Shown here: positions 7,715 through 15,362 of the stretch, piece after piece
Position numbering within the stretch: position 1 is the first letter of the stretch
Layout: each line of letters opens with the position of its first letter
Source of the DNA: Candidatus Roslinia caecavium
GTDB lineage: Bacteria; Bacillota; Clostridia; Monoglobales; Monoglobaceae
DNA: 64,000 nucleotides
Direction of reading: 5' to 3'
Assembly: GCA_904419955.1 (NCBI GenBank)
Contig: CAJFTO010000001.1
Span: 62,001 to 126,000, forward strand
Notes under the pieces: generated by a model
Told to the model about the DNA's origin: nothing
Seen by the model: only the letters and a program-made list of their open reading frames with translations
The model's database searches: none
Made by a program: the position numbers and the translations under genes

Positions 7715-8755
7715 TTATAGATACATACCTATATCCGTAAGCCCCGTGTTCTCATCAAATCCGCAGATGATATTCATATTCTGTATCGCCTGACCCGCGG
7801 CGCCTTTTACAAGATTATCTATACATGATACGACTATCAGCCGTTTAAGACGCTCGTCTATAACGAAACCTATGCCCGCGTAATTCGAACCTCTGACGTG
7901 CTTAAGCTCGGGCAGTCTTCCCGGTTCGTAGACCTTGACGAACTCCTCGCCCTCGTAAAACTCGCAGTATATCTTATACAGTTCGTCCGCTGAGACGTCT
8001 TTCTTAAGATTTGCATACTCTGTCGAGAATATCCCTCGCTGGAGCGGTACAAGATGCGGCGTAAACGAGAGCTTTATCTCCTCGCCCGCAAGCTTTGAAA
8101 GCTCTTGCTCGATCTCGGAGGTGTGCCTGTGAGTCGCTATCTTATAAGCCTTCACCGATTCGTTGACCTCGCTGTACAGATTTGGTATGCTCGTCCCTCT
8201 GCCCGCGCCGGTAACCCCCGACTTCGCGTCTATTATTATGCTCGTGTTATCCAGTATCCCGGCCTTGACCGCGGGAGCTAATCCCAGTATCGAACAGGTC
8301 GTATAACAGCCCGGATTCCCGATCAGCCGGCTCCGTGCGATCTCTCCTCGGTGCAGCTCGCAGAGTCCGTACACCGCCTCCTTAAGCAGTTCGGGCGCCG
8401 AATGAGGCTCTCCGTACCAGGCCTCGTATACCTTAGGATCGTCGTATCTGAAATCGCCGCTTAAGTCTATTATCTTAAGGCCTCTCTCATAAAGCTCGGG
8501 TATTATCGTCTTTGACGCTCCGTGCGGCAACGCGGTAAACACCAAGTCGCAGCTTTCGGCTATGTCGTCTACATCGAGATCCGAACAAATTATATCAAAA
8601 GCGCCAAAAAAATTCGGATAAATTTCGTCTAATTTTTTGCCGGCGAACGACTTTGACACGACCCTCTCTATTTTGACGTCCGAGCGCCTTAGAAGAAGCC
8701 TTACGGTCTCAATTCCAGCGTATCCGGTCGCTCCGAGAACTCCAACTTTTATCAT
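7715..8755 (-). CDS. argC: N-acetyl-gamma-glutamyl-phosphate reductase
   Basis: A 346-residue NADPH-dependent reductase that converts N-acetylglutamyl phosphate to the semialdehyde, the third step of arginine synthesis. It has an N-terminal Rossmann motif GVLGATGYAG, the catalytic cysteine in GNPGCYTTCS, and HRHTSEIEQ and FTPHLVPLQRG in the C-terminal half. The frame is open to an ATG at 8770, but GGAG at 8768-8765 lies 9 bases before the ATG at 8755, and the encoded MIKVGVLG matches the usual N-terminus, so 8755 is chosen. It is the first gene of argCB, with a promoter about 170 bases upstream. Confidence 0.96.
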   Translation of the reverse strand: MIKVGVLGATGYAGIETVRLLLRRSDVKIERVVSKSFAGKKLDEIYPNFFGAFDIICSDLDVDDIAESCDLVFTALPHGASKTIIPELYERGLKIIDLSGDFRYDDPKVYEAWYGEPHSAPELLKEAVYGLCELHRGEIARSRLIGNPGCYTTCSILGLAPAVKAGILDNTSIIIDAKSGVTGAGRGTSIPNLYSEVNESVKAYKIATHRHTSEIEQELSKLAGEEIKLSFTPHLVPLQRGIFSTEYANLKKDVSADELYKIYCEFYEGEEFVKVYEPGRLPELKHVRGSNYAGIGFVIDERLKRLIVVSCIDNLVKGAAGQAIQNMNIICGFDENTGLTDIGMYL

Positions 8756-8876
8756 ATCCATCAACTCCATCTAAAGAAAACTAATTTTGATTTTACGCGC
8801 CTTATAACGCGCCGGATCCGTAATTTATAATCCGATCCCGCCGCCTAAAACGGTAAATTTTTCTGATATATTGCTA

Positions 8877-8922
8877 TGTTAAATTTATGTTACAGAGAAA
8901 ATCCCTATTTTAAAATTTAACA
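8877..8922 (-). promoter_or_regulatory. Inverted repeat at the argCB transcription start
   Basis: TGTTAAATTT (8877-8886) and AAATTTAACA (8913-8922) form a perfect 10-bp inverted repeat with 26 bases between. It begins at the predicted argCB start site, so it is either an operator or a 5'-UTR hairpin. It does not match the usual ArgR box closely. Confidence 0.45.
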
Positions 8923-8927
8923 GTCTG

Positions 8928-8956
8928 ATTATACTATTAAATAAAAAATTATTCAA
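8928..8956 (-). promoter_or_regulatory. Promoter of argCB
   Basis: On the minus strand TTGAAT (8956-8951), 17 bases, TATAAT (8933-8928). The -35 region carries a TTGAAT-type half-site resembling half an ArgR box; this is only suggestive. Confidence 0.75.
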
Positions 8957-9443
8957 GTCGCAAATATATTTTTGTACAATATTACAGTAATCTCAATTCT
9001 GCAAAATTTCACCTATGCAAATTCACTAAATTATATAAATAAAGTTTGTTTAAATAGGCTCTAACATTCTGGGATCATTTGTGTTAAAATAATAGACGTA
9101 ATAAGCGGTATGTTACATTTATTACATAAAAATAAAGGGCGGACAGCGAATTTTATATTGCATAAAATCAATTGGTTTTTATTGTATTTTTGTTTTTTAT
9201 CTCAAAAGAGAGTTATACCGTCTATAGATACCCGGCGTCGAAATTATTCCCGTATTTTAACTCCGGCAGGCGATATTTCTTAAGATAAAAACCGCGATAA
9301 AGATCGGCGCTCCTTATTCAAACGACGATTACGGATCGGGCGGCTAATCTTCCCCCGTTATTCCGAATTTAAGTTAGAATAAAATATGCTGTTAAATTAT
9401 ATTTGCAAATTTTTAAATGAATTATTATAGGAGGTTATTAAAA
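8957..9443. other. AT-rich intergenic region between argC and the ABC ATPase
   Basis: A roughly 490-base stretch with no ORF that has a credible ribosome site. It must hold the promoter of the ATPase gene, but I see no convincing -35/-10 pair. The part around 9050-9200 is very AT-rich, with several TTACAT/TGTTAC words. The part around 9225-9350 is more GC-rich without a clear hairpin and T run. Confidence 0.4.
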
Positions 9444-10556
9444 ATGGCAAATTTAAGTCTTAGAGGCATTTATAAAACATATCAGGGCGGATTTACTGCC
9501 GTTAAGGACTTTACTCTTGAGATCGAAGATAAAGAATTCATAATCTTCGTAGGTCCTTCAGGTTGCGGTAAGTCTACCACTCTGAGAATGATCGCAGGTC
9601 TCGAAGAGATCACCGAAGGCGAGCTTTACATAGGCGGACAGCTTATGAACGACGTCGTTCCGAAGGACAGAGATATCGCGATGGTTTTCCAGAACTATGC
9701 TTTATATCCTCATATGACTGTTTACGAAAACATGGCTTTTGGTCTTAAACTCAGAAAGGTTCCGAAAGACGAGATAAAGAAAAAGGTTATGGAAGCCGCT
9801 CAGATACTTGGTATAGAGCACCTGCTCGACAGAAAGCCGAAGGCTTTATCAGGCGGTCAGAGACAGCGTGTCGCTTTGGGCCGCGCTATCGTTCGTAATC
9901 CTAAGGTATTCTTGATGGATGAGCCTCTCTCCAACTTGGACGCAAAACTCAGAGTTCAGATGAGAACCGAGATCGGCAAGCTGCACAAGAGACTGCAGAC
10001 GACGTTTATTTACGTTACGCACGACCAGACGGAGGCTATGACGATGGGTACCAGGATCGTCGTTATGAAAGACGGTATTATCCAGCAGGTAGACACGCCG
10101 ACAAACCTCTACAGCTATCCATGTAACATGTTCGTCGCAGGATTTATCGGTTCGCCGCAGATGAACTTCCTCAACGTTACGGTCGACTGCAAGAGCGACG
10201 GCACATATCTTAAATCGGGTGATTTCTCTATCAAACTGCCCGACGGAAAAGGTAACCGTCCCGAAATCAAGGCTTATAACGGCAAAGAAGTCGTCATGGG
10301 TATCAGGCCCGAAGATATTTACGACGATCAGGCGTTTATATCGACCGCTAAAGGTTGCACAACCAGCGTAGATATCCAGCTTGTTGAAATGATGGGAGCT
10401 GAAACGTATCTATACTTCAAGGTAGGCGACACAGACTTCACAGCAAGAGTTAACCCGCGCTCAACCGCTAAACACGGCGAACGCATTGAGATCGGCTTGG
10501 ACGCTAACAAGATCCATCTCTTTGATAAAGATACGGAAAAAGTTATTACTCACTAA
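9444..10556 (+). CDS. msmX: Orphan sugar ABC transporter ATPase, MsmX/UgpC family
   Basis: A 370-residue ATPase that energises carbohydrate ABC importers at the inner face of the membrane. It has Walker A GPSGCGKST (residue about 37), Q-loop QNYALYPHMTV, signature LSGGQRQRVALGRA (about 135), Walker B VFLMDEPLSNLD and the H-loop TTFIYVTHDQTEA. A C-terminal OB-type regulatory domain contains MGIRPEDI. The frame is open from 9417, but AGGAGG (9429-9434) lies inside that extension and points to the ATG at 9444. No permease or binding protein is adjacent. That fits the MsmX paradigm, in which one ATPase serves several importers, and could link it to uptake of the sugars released by the GH2/GH43 enzymes here; this is inference. 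Confidence 0.93.
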   Translation: MANLSLRGIYKTYQGGFTAVKDFTLEIEDKEFIIFVGPSGCGKSTTLRMIAGLEEITEGELYIGGQLMNDVVPKDRDIAMVFQNYALYPHMTVYENMAFGLKLRKVPKDEIKKKVMEAAQILGIEHLLDRKPKALSGGQRQRVALGRAIVRNPKVFLMDEPLSNLDAKLRVQMRTEIGKLHKRLQTTFIYVTHDQTEAMTMGTRIVVMKDGIIQQVDTPTNLYSYPCNMFVAGFIGSPQMNFLNVTVDCKSDGTYLKSGDFSIKLPDGKGNRPEIKAYNGKEVVMGIRPEDIYDDQAFISTAKGCTTSVDIQLVEMMGAETYLYFKVGDTDFTARVNPRSTAKHGERIEIGLDANKIHLFDKDTEKVITH

Positions 10557-10565
10557 TGACGCTTT

Positions 10566-10594
10566 AACCGCCGACGCTCAGTCGGCGGTTTTTT
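10566..10594 (+). terminator. Terminator of the sugar ABC ATPase gene
   Basis: A 10-bp perfect stem AACCGCCGAC/GTCGGCGGTT with a 5-nt loop and a six-T run, 9 bases after the stop codon. Confidence 0.95.
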
Positions 10595-10611
10595 ATTTTC
10601 AAATATAAAGG

Positions 10612-10640
10612 TTGTAATATCTGTGAATTAATGTTATAAT
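10612..10640 (+). promoter_or_regulatory. Promoter of ruvX-DUF1292
   Basis: TTGTAA (10612-10617), 17 bases, TATAAT (10635-10640). The roughly 90-base leader contains a GCGGCT/AGCCGC pairing around 10670-10700. Confidence 0.75.
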
Positions 10641-10737
10641 TCATGATTATAAGCAAAACTAACGAACCCGCGGCTTCAGCGTTTTTTAGCGTTAGCCGCA
10701 AAGAACGTTTAAAAAGGATAAGGATCGGAGAATAATT

Positions 10738-11148
10738 ATGAGAGCTTTAGGAATAGACCTCGGCGATTCGCGTACCGGCTACGCCGTCTCGGACGAGCTG
10801 GGCTTCGGCGTTTCCACCCTGCCCCAACTTAACGAAAAAGGACTTCATAAAATAGCGCAACATTCCGTAAATATCGCTAAAGAATATAACGTCTCCCAGA
10901 TAGTCCTCGGCTATCCAAAAAACATGAACGGAAGCGTCGGGCCGAGAGGCGAAAAGACCGAGATATTCAAAAAACTTCTCGAAGAACTTACGGATATCCC
11001 GGTTCTGCTCTGGGACGAGCGTCTCACTACCGTTTCGGCGCATAATTTGATGAACGTTACAAACGTTCGCGGCAAAAAGCGCAAAAACAGCGTCGACAGC
11101 GTCTCTGCCGCGTATATACTCCAGTCTTACCTGGACAGTAAACGCTGA
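10738..11148 (+). CDS. ruvX: RuvX/YqgF-family RNase H-like nuclease
   Basis: A 136-residue RNase H-fold protein, the usual length for YqgF/RuvX. It has the N-terminal acidic motif LGIDLGDSRTGYAVSD, the second strand IVLGYPKNMNG, and the C-terminal WDERLTTVSA followed by SVDSVSAAYILQSYLD, where the last conserved Asp lies. The family is annotated as a Holliday junction resolvase and is implicated in the 5'-end processing of pre-16S rRNA. In many Bacillota it sits with ireB upstream and a DUF1292 gene downstream. Here the DUF1292 gene follows after 90 bases, but no ireB is present immediately upstream. The ATG start follows GGATCGGAG. Confidence 0.93.
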   Translation: MRALGIDLGDSRTGYAVSDELGFGVSTLPQLNEKGLHKIAQHSVNIAKEYNVSQIVLGYPKNMNGSVGPRGEKTEIFKKLLEELTDIPVLLWDERLTTVSAHNLMNVTNVRGKKRKNSVDSVSAAYILQSYLDSKR

Positions 11149-11238
11149 CGCTGTATTTAAAAAAATCATTGTAAACCAAATATATAATTCGGTTTTATTA
11201 AAATCTGAAATAAAAATTTACAAACGGAGGTCTTTAAA

Positions 11239-11529
11239 ATGAGTAATTCAGATAACAGCAACCCGCATTTGATCGATCTGATCGACGAAGACGGCAACAC
11301 CGTTAAATTTGAACACCTCGACACGGTAAAGGTCGGCGGAGGCGAATATATAATCTGCATCCCGTTCGACGACGACGAGGAAGAGGTCACTGAGATAGCG
11401 ATTTTCAAGATCGATAAAGACAAGAACAGCGAGGACTGCCTGTCTCAGGTCACGGACGACGAGCTCGCTTCCCGTATATACGACGAATTTAAACGCCGTA
11501 ATCTGGATAAATTTGATTTTGAGGATTAA
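11239..11529 (+). CDS. DUF1292 domain protein (YrzB-like)
   Basis: A 96-residue acidic protein with the DUF1292 pattern: DLIDEDGNTVKFEHLDTV near the N-terminus, a GGGEYIICIPFDDDEEEV core and a C-terminal segment ending in YDEFKRRNLD. Function is unknown, but the family is conserved next to ruvX in Bacillota. An ACGGAGG ribosome site precedes the ATG. It probably shares the ruvX promoter. Confidence 0.88.
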   Translation: MSNSDNSNPHLIDLIDEDGNTVKFEHLDTVKVGGGEYIICIPFDDDEEEVTEIAIFKIDKDKNSEDCLSQVTDDELASRIYDEFKRRNLDKFDFED

Positions 11530-11557
11530 TTTTCTTTATGATACTAAAAGCTTAAAA

Positions 11558-11584
11558 CCGGGGCGGAATCGTTTTCCGTCCCGG
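11558..11584. terminator. Probable terminator between DUF1292 and queH
   Basis: CCGGGGCGGAA pairs with TTCCGTCCCGG (one G-T wobble). The T run that follows is interrupted, so it is weaker than the others, but it sits between two convergent genes. Confidence 0.55.
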
Positions 11585-11638
11585 ATATTTATTATCTATT
11601 TACGCCTTAAAACGCCCGGCGCGGTATTTTCAGCCCGT

Positions 11639-12316
11639 TTATCGACTCCGCTCGGCGGCTGTCTTGACTTCTCGCTCGAGTTTACTGAAATAACAGCCGC
11701 AATAATCCTGCCTGTATAAGCCGTATTCCTTCGACATCTGAATAGATATCTTATAGCCGTTCTTCTTTTTGAAATCGGCCGGCAGATGTTTAACTCCGTA
11801 TTCCGCCGCCAGCTCTTCCCCTATTTCATTGAGCTTTTGAGCGTTTTTATACGGGCTTATGCTGAGAGTCGTTCCAAAATAATCAAAACCTCGCTCCTTG
11901 GCGACCATAGCCGCCTTCCGAAGGCGCAGTTCGTAGCATTTAAAACATCTTTCTCCGCCTTCCCGCGCTTTTTCAAGCCCTCTTGCGACCTCCAAAAATT
12001 CCTTCGGCTCCCAGTCGCAGTCGATATGTTTGACCGGGTTTTTGATCCCGGCATATTTTTCATTAAAGACCGAGATAAATCTGAGCTGCTCCGCCTTGCG
12101 CTTTTTGTACTCGGAGTCTTCGGTTATATTGGGATTATAATATAATACGCTTATACCGAAATAATCGCTCAAATAAGACAAAACATAGCTGCTGCAAGGC
12201 GCGCAGCAGCTATGCAATAATAAGGAGGGAGAAAAAAACTGTTTGTCGTTTTCTTTTTCTGCTATGATGTCATCTATAATTTTATCCAATAATTTTTGGT
12301 AATTAACTTTATTCAT
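11639..12316 (-). CDS. queH: Epoxyqueuosine reductase QueH
   Basis: A 225-residue protein of the former DUF208 family. QueH reduces epoxyqueuosine to queuosine, the last step of queuosine formation in tRNA, in organisms lacking the cobalamin-dependent QueG. The cysteine pattern for the metal/FeS cluster is visible: HSCCAPCSSYV near residue 35, RCFKCYELRL near 125 and DYCGCYFS near the C-terminus. FGTTLSISPYKN is a further family motif. Length is typical. Its ribosome site is weak (GGATAAAATAATT). It follows the small unknown ORF by 41 bases and probably shares that gene's promoter. No queuosine precursor genes are in the window, so it may act on a salvaged precursor. Confidence 0.93.
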   Translation of the reverse strand: MNKVNYQKLLDKIIDDIIAEKENDKQFFSPSLLLHSCCAPCSSYVLSYLSDYFGISVLYYNPNITEDSEYKKRKAEQLRFISVFNEKYAGIKNPVKHIDCDWEPKEFLEVARGLEKAREGGERCFKCYELRLRKAAMVAKERGFDYFGTTLSISPYKNAQKLNEIGEELAAEYGVKHLPADFKKKNGYKISIQMSKEYGLYRQDYCGCYFSKLEREVKTAAERSR

Positions 12317-12357
12317 AATTATTTTATCCGACCATTATTTTAACTTATTTCTATCGG

Positions 12358-12621
12358 CTATTCATATGCGTTAACGCTGAACTGTTGTCTGTATATATCA
12401 GCCATCTGTTCGGTCATTTCTCCGCTTTCAACCAAAGCCGTAAGAGATTCTTCCATGTTATTATATAATATACTTTGGAATTCGTCAAGCTTTCCGAAGT
12501 AATCCGCCACAGCCCACGGGGATATTCCGCACATTATCATGTCCTCGATATCCGACTGCGGCGCGCCGGTTATTAACGATATCAATAATACTACATTACC
12601 GCTGCCGACCTCGCACAACAT
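12358..12621 (-). CDS. Small hypothetical protein upstream of queH
   Basis: An 87-residue protein I do not recognise. It begins MLCEVGSGNVVLLISLITG, a short hydrophobic stretch, then an acidic helix-rich part with ISPWAVADYFGKLDEF and a methionine-rich tail ending in QQFSVNAYE. The frame is open to 12681. AGGAGG (12637-12632) lies 9 bases before the ATG at 12621 and only 3 before the ATG at 12627, so 12621 is preferred. It is the first gene of a probable two-gene unit with queH, transcribed from a promoter near 12890 through a structured leader. No membrane anchor or catalytic motif is clear. Confidence 0.6.
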   Translation of the reverse strand: MLCEVGSGNVVLLISLITGAPQSDIEDMIMCGISPWAVADYFGKLDEFQSILYNNMEESLTALVESGEMTEQMADIYRQQFSVNAYE

Positions 12622-12798
12622 CAACATTCGCCTCCTTTCCAGTCTACGCCGAAAAGCTCTAAACCCTACGCTAACACACACTTAAACTCTCCGCTTACGG
12701 CGCTATTTTATATCAGTATAAAATAAAAATATCTTCTGTCGATGCGAAAACACAACCATTTAACGTTATGCTTGAAATCATACTAATATTCCTACTAT

Positions 12799-12867
12799 GT
12801 AAACCGCCGACTGTATTAGACTTGGATCAAGTTTAAAACCGAATCCAAGCTCGGCGTTTTCGTTTAC
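12799..12867 (-). ncRNA. Structured 5' leader of the hypothetical ORF-queH unit
   Basis: Nested complementary segments read on the minus strand: GTAAAC (12867-12862) with GTTTAC (12804-12799), GCCGA (12855-12851) with TCGGC (12810-12806), and CTTGGAT (12849-12843) with ATCCAAG (12827-12821). The predicted start of the minus-strand promoter falls at its 5' end, about 245 bases before the small ORF. It matches no riboswitch class I can recall. Confidence 0.5.
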
Positions 12868-12873
12868 AGCCTT

Positions 12874-12901
12874 AGTATAGCGCCTTTTTATTAATAATCA
12901 A
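12874..12901 (-). promoter_or_regulatory. Promoter of the hypothetical ORF-queH unit
   Basis: On the minus strand TTGATT (12901-12896), 16 bases, TATACT (12879-12874). Transcription would start directly at the structured element. Confidence 0.6.
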
Positions 12902-12961
12902 TGAACATGCTATTAATTATAATTGAATTATTATTAAAATTTCTAATTTTTAAAAAAACTC

Positions 12962-12990
12962 TTGCATAATCCGTATTTTTATGCTATAAT
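12962..12990 (+). promoter_or_regulatory. Promoter of tRNA-Arg
   Basis: TTGCAT (12962-12967), 17 bases, TATAAT (12985-12990), ending 18 bases before the tRNA. Confidence 0.85.
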
Positions 12991-13008
12991 ATCAAAGTTG
13001 TAAGTTGT

Positions 13009-13085
13009 GCGCCCGTAGCTCAGCTGGATAGAGTGAACGGCTACGAACCGTTAGGTCGTGGGTTCGAATCCCTCCGGGCGCGCCA
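13009..13085 (+). tRNA. tRNA-Arg (anticodon ACG)
   Basis: A full cloverleaf of 77 nt including an encoded CCA. The acceptor stem is GCGCCCG/CGGGCGC, the anticodon stem AACGG/CCGTT around loop CTACGAA (anticodon ACG), and the T loop TTCGAAT. The ACG anticodon is normally edited to ICG by TadA to read CGU, CGC and CGA. The T stem GTGGG/CCCTC contains one T-T mismatch. Confidence 0.97.
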
Positions 13086-13152
13086 GTTATATCAATATGT
13101 TCGCCGTATTTGCTTTTGTATACCGACTGCATACGTTAAATCAGAATAGTTA

Positions 13153-13186
13153 AAAGAGATACGGGGTTACGTATCTCTTTTTATTA
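13153..13186. terminator. Bidirectional terminator between tRNA-Arg and vsr
   Basis: An 11-bp perfect stem AAAGAGATACG/CGTATCTCTTT with a short loop and flanking A/T runs. The vsr stop codon lies within the hairpin. Confidence 0.9.
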
Positions 13187-13643
13187 TATCAGAACCTAAA
13201 TCGTCGTCATATCGCTCGCCGTTTTTTTGTTCAACATTTAAAAAGTCGTATATACGTCTCAGCGTCTCAGCCTGATTACATTTTTTCAGCTCGCACTCCC
13301 ATATACGCAAAACCCGCCAGCCGCGGTTTTCAAACATCTGCGTCACTTCTCTGTCATGCCGGATATTGCGCTCTCTTTTCTTCTGCCAATATTCCTGATT
13401 ATCCTTTGGGCGCGTATTCCTGCAATCGTGCCCGTGCCAAAAACAGCCGTCTACAAAGACCGCGACCTTTTTCTTTGGAAATACGAAGTCGGGATGGCCC
13501 TTTACTTTATAATTGCGCCGCCAGCCCGTTATCCCGTTTTCCTTAAACATATTTATCAGCTTAAGCTCGGTGGATTTATTATTGTTCGAGCGCACCTTGC
13601 TCATTATCTCCGAGCGTTTTTTATCGTTAAATACGTCAGCCAT
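13167..13643 (-). CDS. vsr: Very short patch repair (Vsr) DNA mismatch endonuclease
   Basis: A 158-residue endonuclease that nicks 5' of the T in T:G mismatches left by deamination of 5-methylcytosine. It has an N-terminal RSEIMSKVRSNNNKSTELKL (dimer and DNA contacts), GHPDFVFPKKKVAVFVDGCF containing the metal-binding Asp of the PD-(D/E)XK fold, and the zinc-site residues in FWHGHDC. The later WRVLRIWECEL is also family-typical. Length fits Vsr. A GCGGTGA ribosome site precedes the ATG. It follows the cytosine methyltransferase gene by 129 bases on the same strand, its usual partner. Together they limit the mutagenic cost of cytosine methylation. Confidence 0.96.
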   Translation of the reverse strand: MADVFNDKKRSEIMSKVRSNNNKSTELKLINMFKENGITGWRRNYKVKGHPDFVFPKKKVAVFVDGCFWHGHDCRNTRPKDNQEYWQKKRERNIRHDREVTQMFENRGWRVLRIWECELKKCNQAETLRRIYDFLNVEQKNGERYDDDLGSDIIKRDT

Positions 13644-13772
13644 ATTTTCACCGCTTTATAATTATTTTCTGTTAGCTATACTCTCTCTGTCTTTAAACTT
13701 CTACCGTTTAGACGCCGCCCTCGGTTAACGCGCGAGCATTCTTGATCTAAGCCCTTTATAATATACCCGCGC

Positions 13773-14906
13773 TCAAAAAGCGAGCGGCAAGAATTTTTCC
13801 ACGACCTTGGCTACCATATCAACCGGGATCGCGTTGCCCGCCTGCTTGCGTATCTGCGTATCCGAAACTACGATCTTAAATTCGTCGGGGAATCCCTGGA
13901 GCCGCAGCATCTCCCGCGGCGTAAGGCGCCGCTCTCCGTTTACCAAAAGATAGTTATAGCTCGCTCCCGCCCTGAGCGCGCAGCTGTAAGGATACGACGA
14001 GATGTTACCCGATTTGTTCTCGTGCCATATCGACGGATACTCCTTGGCGGAGTGCATGGATTTTCTCTTCGCGACGATATCCTTGGAGGCGTAATATTTT
14101 TTATCTACGTTCGTCTCAAGGATATCCGCCAGAGTTTTTTTCTTCTCTATATCGAACGACCATTCCATCTCAAACGGCTTTATCGAACCGACTATAACGA
14201 TCCTCTCCCTCTTTTGCGGCAGACCGAAGTCGAGCGCGTTTAACAGCTTATACTCGACGTGATAGTCCAACTCGTCTCTGAGTACGGAAAGAATCGTCTT
14301 GAGCGTATTTCCGCGGTCGTGACTCGCGAGGTTCTTCACGTTTTCAAGCACGAACGCCCGAGGCCGTTTTTCCTTTATTATCCGCGCGATGTCGAAAAAC
14401 AGCGTTCCGCGCGTGTTGTCCGCAAACCCTTTTTGCAGGCCGCAGATCGAGAACGCCTGGCACGGAAAACCCGCGAAAAGCAAGTCGAAGTCCGGGATAT
14501 CCTTCGCGTCTATCTTTGTGATGTCTCCGACCGGCTTTTCGGAAAAATTCGCCTCGTAGCTCTTTTGGGCGTATTTATCTATATCGCTGCTGAATACGCA
14601 TTCGCCCTCGATACCGAGCTTTTCAAACGCGGACTTCGCGGCGTACCTAAACCCGCCTATGCCGCAAAATAGATCGATATACCTCAAAGGCTTGGGGTAT
14701 TCGGTCTGCTCGTCGCATGATACGTCTACAAAAAGCTTATCGACCGCGACCCCTAACGCCTTGCCTATATTCATGGCGATAGAGATCGACGGCGTCGCGT
14801 TCTGCGCCTCGATCTTAGACAGGTATTTGCGGCTGATCGAGCTTCTCTCGGCCAGCTCCTCCTGCGTCAGCCCACGCTCTTTTCTTATCTCTCTGACTCT
14901 GTTCAT
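13773..14906 (-). CDS. DNA (cytosine-5) methyltransferase with N-terminal HTH
   Basis: A 377-residue fusion. Residues 1 to about 65 are an XRE-type HTH (RGLTQEELAERSSISRKYL). The rest is a C5-methyltransferase with motif I RYIDLFCGIGGFRYA, motif IV FAGFPCQAFSICG with the catalytic Cys, motif VI ENVKNL, motif VIII QKRERIVIVG and motif X GNAIPV. It transfers methyl from SAM to cytosine in a site set by the region before motif IX; the site cannot be read here. The frame is open to 14957, but that ATG overlaps the -10 box of a good promoter. The ATG at 14906, 10 bases after AAGGAG, is therefore chosen. The HTH probably mediates autoregulation, as in SsoII-type methylases. No restriction gene is adjacent. 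Confidence 0.94.
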   Translation of the reverse strand: MNRVREIRKERGLTQEELAERSSISRKYLSKIEAQNATPSISIAMNIGKALGVAVDKLFVDVSCDEQTEYPKPLRYIDLFCGIGGFRYAAKSAFEKLGIEGECVFSSDIDKYAQKSYEANFSEKPVGDITKIDAKDIPDFDLLFAGFPCQAFSICGLQKGFADNTRGTLFFDIARIIKEKRPRAFVLENVKNLASHDRGNTLKTILSVLRDELDYHVEYKLLNALDFGLPQKRERIVIVGSIKPFEMEWSFDIEKKKTLADILETNVDKKYYASKDIVAKRKSMHSAKEYPSIWHENKSGNISSYPYSCALRAGASYNYLLVNGERRLTPREMLRLQGFPDEFKIVVSDTQIRKQAGNAIPVDMVAKVVEKFLPLAF

Positions 14907-14947
14907 TAGGCGTATTCTCCTTTTTTGCGAACTAATTTTCTCTAATG

Positions 14948-14976
14948 ATTGTATCACGCTTTTTTAATTTTGTCCA
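14948..14976 (-). promoter_or_regulatory. Promoter of the methyltransferase-vsr unit
   Basis: On the minus strand TGGACA (14976-14971), 17 bases, TACAAT (14953-14948). The start site would fall about 35 bases before the chosen ATG. Confidence 0.75.
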
Positions 14977-15226
14977 CACCTGAGTAGATTTCATCTCTTT
15001 ACAAGCGTTAGACGTAAAACGCCGCTTTAAAATTTATCATAATATGATTATTATCTATCATAAAACACACACTGTACCGGCCGCAATACGCGATTAAGAT
15101 CGCTCCAAATCCGATCGCTCGGGTATGAGCTTACGCCCGAAGAGTCTCTGCCTGAGCCGCCGCGCCAAAATATCCCAATAAGCTCCTCAATTGAAATATA
15201 AATGTAATTTTATTTTACCTAATTTA
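14977..15226. other. Intergenic region between methyltransferase and ftsK
   Basis: About 250 bases between two divergent promoters. I see no ORF with a ribosome site, no strong hairpin and no RNA gene here. Confidence 0.5.
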
Positions 15227-15235
15227 TGTTATAAT
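15227..15235 (+). promoter_or_regulatory. Extended -10 promoter of ftsK
   Basis: TG-T-TATAAT (TG at 15227-15228, TATAAT at 15230-15235) with no good -35 box. The leader to the start codon is about 120 bases. Confidence 0.6.
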
Positions 15236-15325
15236 AGATTTGATTACGTTTAAACATAATTTTTTCATAAGCCGACCGGCGGACGTCCTCGATAGGCGCG
15301 CCGGAGGCGATATAACAGATAGATC

Positions 15326-15346
15326 AAACGGCTTAGAGCCGTTTTT
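15326..15346 (+). terminator. Terminator-like hairpin just before the ftsK ribosome site
   Basis: An 8-bp perfect stem AAACGGCT/AGCCGTTT with a 3-nt loop, ending in TTTTT, two bases before AGGAGGG. It resembles an intrinsic terminator inside the leader and could act as an attenuator or as a shield of the transcript end. Confidence 0.5.
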
Positions 15347-15362
15347 CAGGAGGGCTGATTTA

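Noticed and set aside
13644-13772. Possible small ORF or restriction gene remnant between vsr and the methyltransferase
   Set aside because: Only 129 bases; no frame with a ribosome site or similarity to a nuclease.
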